Assembly (NCBI RefSeq): GCF_000308295.2
Contig: NZ_HG326654.1
Coordinates: 615,009 to 679,008 of the forward strand
DNA: 64,000 nt
Direction of reading: 5' to 3'
From: Afipia birgiae 34632
Lineage (GTDB): Bacteria; Pseudomonadota; Alphaproteobacteria; Rhizobiales; Xanthobacteraceae
Shown here piece after piece: positions 61,524-64,000 of the stretch (position 1 is its first letter; the number at the start of each line of letters is the position of its first letter). The position numbers and the translations under genes are program-made. The notes below the pieces were generated by a model that made no database searches, was not told the DNA's origin, and worked only from the letters and a program-made list of their open reading frames with translations.

Positions 61524-63263
61524 ATGGCCGAAACTGCCGCTTCGCCTCTTTCCCGATTCCTGCGCGGGATCGGAATTCGTCAGGTGCGGCTCGTCACCGG
61601 CCTTATCCTGTTTGCCTATCTCATCAGCCATTTCGCCAATCATGCGCTTGGCAACGTCTCGCTCGGCACAATGGATGCGGCCCTCCACTATCATGCGATA
61701 TTCTGGCAGAACTGGCCCGTGCTCATCGTGTTTTATGGCGCGGTGCTGACACATCTGGGTCTCGGAATCTGGGCGCTCTACGCGCGCCGGCAATTTCGCT
61801 GGACCGCCATCGAACTGACGCAGCTTGTTTTCGGCCTCAGCATTCCGGTCTTTATCATCAGCCATGTGGTCGGGGTACGCATCGCAGCCCCCCTGTTCGG
61901 CCACGAGAAGCACTATCCGCAGGCCGTCTTCGCCTATTGGGTGTTCCGTCCGTACATGCAGTGGACGATGTACGCCGTGCTGCTGGTGTCATGGGTGCAC
62001 GGCTGCATCGGCATCTATTTCTGGGTCAGGGGAAAGCCGTACTTCCGAAAAATATCGTCGCTCCTGCTGGCTCTCGCCGTGATCCTGCCGACGCTGTCCC
62101 TGCTCGGCCTCTATCAGGCCGGCCGCGCGGTCGAACGCGCGAGCGCCGCACCGGAATGGCGGGCGGACAATCTTTCGCGGGACAAGGTCGGGACCTCCGC
62201 CGAACAGGCCGTGCTCGAACGGATCAGTTCCACCATGCTTTATGGATATTTCGGGCTGATCGGGCTCACCCTTGCCGCACGCGGCGTCCGCGCGCTGCTG
62301 GAACGACGCCGCGGCCTCGTCCGGCTGTCTTACGGCAGCGGCAAAACGGTGCGCGTCCCGATCGGCCTGAGCGTGCTGGAAGCGAGTACCCGCTTCAACA
62401 TTCCCCATTCCAGCGTCTGCGGCGGCCGGGCGCGTTGCTCCACCTGCCGTATCCGCATTATCGGCGATTGCAGTGCCTTGCCCGAGCCGTCGAACCGCGA
62501 AATCTTCGTGCTGGACCGCGTCGGCGCGGGCGGCGATCCCGCCATCCGTCTCGCCTGCCAGTTACGTCCACGCACAGACGTGTCCTTCTTCCAGATCTTT
62601 CCTGCGCATACGGCAACGTCATCGGCCGCAACCATCAAGCCTGCACTGCCGGGACGAGAGCGTTACGTCGTCAGCATGTTCGTGGACATGCGGGGCTCGA
62701 CCAAGCTCGCAGAGCAGTTGCTGCCGTTCGATACCGTCTTCATCATCAACCGCTTCCTGACGGCGGTTTCTCAGGCCGTGGTCGAATGCGGCGGACAGCC
62801 GAACCAGTTTGTCGGCGACGGACAACTGGCGCTGTTCGGACTTTCGACCAATCCGCAAACCGCCTGCCGGCAGGCCATCGAAGCCGCTTCACGGATCGCG
62901 ATCCATGTCGATGCACTGAATGAATTTCTCGGCGACGACGTGCCGGAGCCGCTGCGCTTCGGGATCGGCATTCATGGCGGCGAGGTCATCATCGGCGACA
63001 TTGGTTCCGAGGAGCACACGGTGTTCACCGCGCTCGGCGATTCCGTAAACGTCGCCGCGCGGCTGCAGGACATGACCAAGGCCCTGTCCTGCGAGGTCGT
63101 GGTGTCCGAGGACGTCCTGAAAACCGCCCGCCTTGCCGCCGGCGACCTGCCGCAAATCGAGGTCCCGATCCGCGGCCGGGTCGAACCGCTGGTGGTCTAC
63201 ACGGTCGAAAAAGCCGGAATGCTGTCGGATTTGGCCGCCGATTTCGCAGTTGCAGCAGCGTAA
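61524..63263 (+). CDS. Membrane-bound adenylate cyclase with SDH-like diheme anchor and 2Fe-2S domain
   Basis: A 579-residue protein from start 61524. Residues about 18-255 form a six-helix region with paired His in the helices (LISHFANHALG, LTHLGLGIW, ISHVVGV, SWVHGCIG), as in succinate dehydrogenase-type di-heme anchors. Residues 268-350 form a ferredoxin domain with Cys299, Cys305, Cys308 and Cys345. Residues about 378-560 form a class III nucleotidyl cyclase: FVDMRGSTKLA (Asp388), VGDGQLALFG (Asp432), ALGDSVNVAARLQ. It resembles S. meliloti CyaC, described as a quinone-responsive cyclase, but with an added 2Fe-2S domain. It probably makes cAMP in response to quinone-pool redox state. Confidence 0.88.
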   Translation: MAETAASPLSRFLRGIGIRQVRLVTGLILFAYLISHFANHALGNVSLGTMDAALHYHAIFWQNWPVLIVFYGAVLTHLGLGIWALYARRQFRWTAIELTQLVFGLSIPVFIISHVVGVRIAAPLFGHEKHYPQAVFAYWVFRPYMQWTMYAVLLVSWVHGCIGIYFWVRGKPYFRKISSLLLALAVILPTLSLLGLYQAGRAVERASAAPEWRADNLSRDKVGTSAEQAVLERISSTMLYGYFGLIGLTLAARGVRALLERRRGLVRLSYGSGKTVRVPIGLSVLEASTRFNIPHSSVCGGRARCSTCRIRIIGDCSALPEPSNREIFVLDRVGAGGDPAIRLACQLRPRTDVSFFQIFPAHTATSSAATIKPALPGRERYVVSMFVDMRGSTKLAEQLLPFDTVFIINRFLTAVSQAVVECGGQPNQFVGDGQLALFGLSTNPQTACRQAIEAASRIAIHVDALNEFLGDDVPEPLRFGIGIHGGEVIIGDIGSEEHTVFTALGDSVNVAARLQDMTKALSCEVVVSEDVLKTARLAAGDLPQIEVPIRGRVEPLVVYTVEKAGMLSDLAADFAVAAA

Positions 63264-63422
63264 ATCCGTCAGATTCGCGCAAAGTTTGAGCGAAAGCGGC
63301 TGCCGCAAATGCCATTTTCGCTATCAAGGCTCAAACTTACCGCGTATCGTGCGCGCCGTTGGACACGCCCATCCGCGGGGTTCGACGTTATGTTATCGGT
63401 CTTACCCTCTGGAGACTACGGA

Positions 63423-63623
63423 ATGGCTAAAGGTACTGTGAAGTGGTTCAACCCGACCAAGGGCTACGGATTCATTCAGCCCAGCAATGGCGGCAAGGAC
63501 GTGTTCGTTCATATCTCGGCAGTTGAGAAGGCAGGTCTTTCGACCCTCAACGAGGGACAATCGGTCGAGTACGAAGAAGTCGCCAACCGCGGCAAGACGT
63601 CGGCGGAAAATCTCAAGGTTTGA
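63423..63623 (+). CDS. Cold-shock domain protein (CspA family)
   Basis: A 66-residue single OB-fold RNA/DNA-binding protein. RNP1-like KGYGFIQP and RNP2-like [10 protein letters not shown] are both present, and the whole sequence follows the CspA pattern from [10 protein letters not shown] to SAENLKV. The leader of about 150 bases could contain a cold-responsive structure, but I see no specific box. A terminator follows. Confidence 0.95.
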   Translation: MAKGTVKWFNPTKGYGFIQPSNGGKDVFVHISAVEKAGLSTLNEGQSVEYEEVANRGKTSAENLKV

Positions 63624-63627
63624 TAGG

Positions 63628-63664
63628 AAGGTCCGATTCAGCAGAACTGGATCGGACCTTTGCT
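63628..63664 (+). terminator. Intrinsic terminator of the cold-shock gene
   Basis: AAGGTCCGAT, a 13-base loop, ATCGGACCTT and then TGCT: a strong stem just past the stop, with a short T tail. Confidence 0.7.
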
Positions 63665-63697
63665 AACTCTGCGACGCGTGACCGGTCCCTTCTGAGA

Positions 63698-64000
63698 TCA
63701 ACCCCAAGGGCCACGTTGTCTGCCCCAGGGCTCACCCGAGCTGCTGGACGAAGCTGTCGGCGCGGTTGCGAAGCCCCCGCGCGGCCCGAGTTCGCCAGCA
63801 AGGCGCTGCAACTCACGGACACGGTTCTCGGTCGACGGATGGGTCGAGAACAGATTGTCCATGCCCTGACCCGACAACGGATTGATGATGAACATGTGCG
63901 CGGTCGCAGGACTGCGCTCCGCATCCATGTTCGGAATCTGGTGCGCGGCGTTGTCGATCTTGACCAGCGCCGACGCCAGCCACATCGGCTGACCGCAGAT
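63698..64000 (-). CDS. M48 family (HtpX-like) metalloprotease, C-terminal part
   Basis: The minus-strand frame enters from the right edge and ends at 63698, about 100 codons. It shows the family end [51 protein letters not shown], typical of HtpX-type membrane zinc proteases near the C-terminus. The HExxH site and membrane helices are outside the window. It is convergent with the cold-shock gene. Confidence 0.88.
   Translation of the reverse strand: MCGQPMWLASALVKIDNAAHQIPNMDAERSPATAHMFIINPLSGQGMDNLFSTHPSTENRVRELQRLAGELGPRGGFATAPTASSSSSGEPWGRQRGPWG

Noticed and set aside
1..64000. CRISPR arrays, rRNA genes, intact insertion sequences and prophage structural genes
   Set aside because: No regularly spaced direct repeats, no rRNA-like segment, no intact transposase or phage capsid gene were noticed. 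The only mobile-element trace is the integrase relic near 14.6 kb.

Overview
The window is GC-rich alphaproteobacterial chromosome. The gene set points to the order Hyphomicrobiales, family Nitrobacteraceae/Bradyrhizobiaceae (Bradyrhizobium, Rhodopseudomonas, Afipia or Tardiphaga type). Reasons: a CtrA-ChpT regulatory pair, GANTC-rich ctrA upstream DNA, EipA (DUF1134), a DUF2927 lipid/envelope-type protein, CYP153 P450s, and dispersed 80-bp palindromes (cattgcgag...ctcgcaatg) of the kind common in that family. Genus is not resolved from sequence reading alone.

Layout. 0-4.1 kb: a branched-chain amino-acid type ABC importer (binding protein, LivH, start of LivM) divergent from a GntR/FCD regulator and an SDR dehydrogenase. 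4.2-12.0 kb: one long leftward operon-like run of envelope genes: formylglycine-generating enzyme, Tat-exported sulfatase, secreted HAD phosphatase-like protein, two DUF1254/DUF1214 proteins, DUF3302 membrane protein and an HlyD-type adaptor. It is flanked by a divergent outer-membrane channel-like gene and an AraC regulator (12.4-14.5 kb). 14.5-14.9 kb: a decayed tyrosine-recombinase remnant abutting a CAU-anticodon tRNA. 15.0-19.8 kb: bioA-bioD-bioF, panD, and an MFS transporter. 20.1-27.7 kb: flhA, a small peptide gene, an ECF sigma/RskA anti-sigma pair, fliJ, fliI, and the cell-cycle regulator ctrA. 28.0-31.2 kb: DUF1259 protein and chrA/chrB chromate resistance. 31.4-38.0 kb: the chemotaxis operon cheA-cheW-cheY-cheB-cheR preceded by chpT. 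38.1-46 kb: cysQ, YHS protein, EipA, a coiled-coil membrane protein, tRNA-Val, an orphan Flp pilin, a ThDP enzyme, an L,D-transpeptidase and a DUF2927 protein. 46-56.2 kb: isovaleryl-CoA dehydrogenase-like gene, soluble PAS-PAS chemoreceptor, tandem CYP153 alkane hydroxylase-type P450s, acyl-CoA dehydrogenase, CoA-transferase, MaoC-type hydratase, SDR. 56.3-64 kb: hemolysin-III family protein, YcjX/YcjF pair, GT39 glycosyltransferase, a redox-type adenylate cyclase, a cold-shock protein and the end of an M48 protease.

How the parts may work together. CtrA, its phosphotransferase ChpT, flagellar export genes (flhA, fliI, fliJ) and the chemotaxis operon lie within 18 kb. CtrA-like TTAA-N7-TTAA sites lie in front of flhA and between fliI and ctrA, so motility is probably wired to the cell cycle. 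The two CYP153 genes plus the acyl-CoA dehydrogenase/CoA-transferase/hydratase run look like oxidation of a hydrocarbon or terpenoid side chain to CoA thioesters, but their ferredoxin and reductase are not in the window.

The most unusual locus is the sulfatase-FGE-HAD-DUF1254-DUF3302-HlyD run. Nearly every product carries an export signal or membrane segment and the run has its own maturase, which suggests a dedicated envelope ester-hydrolysis/remodelling system of unknown substrate.
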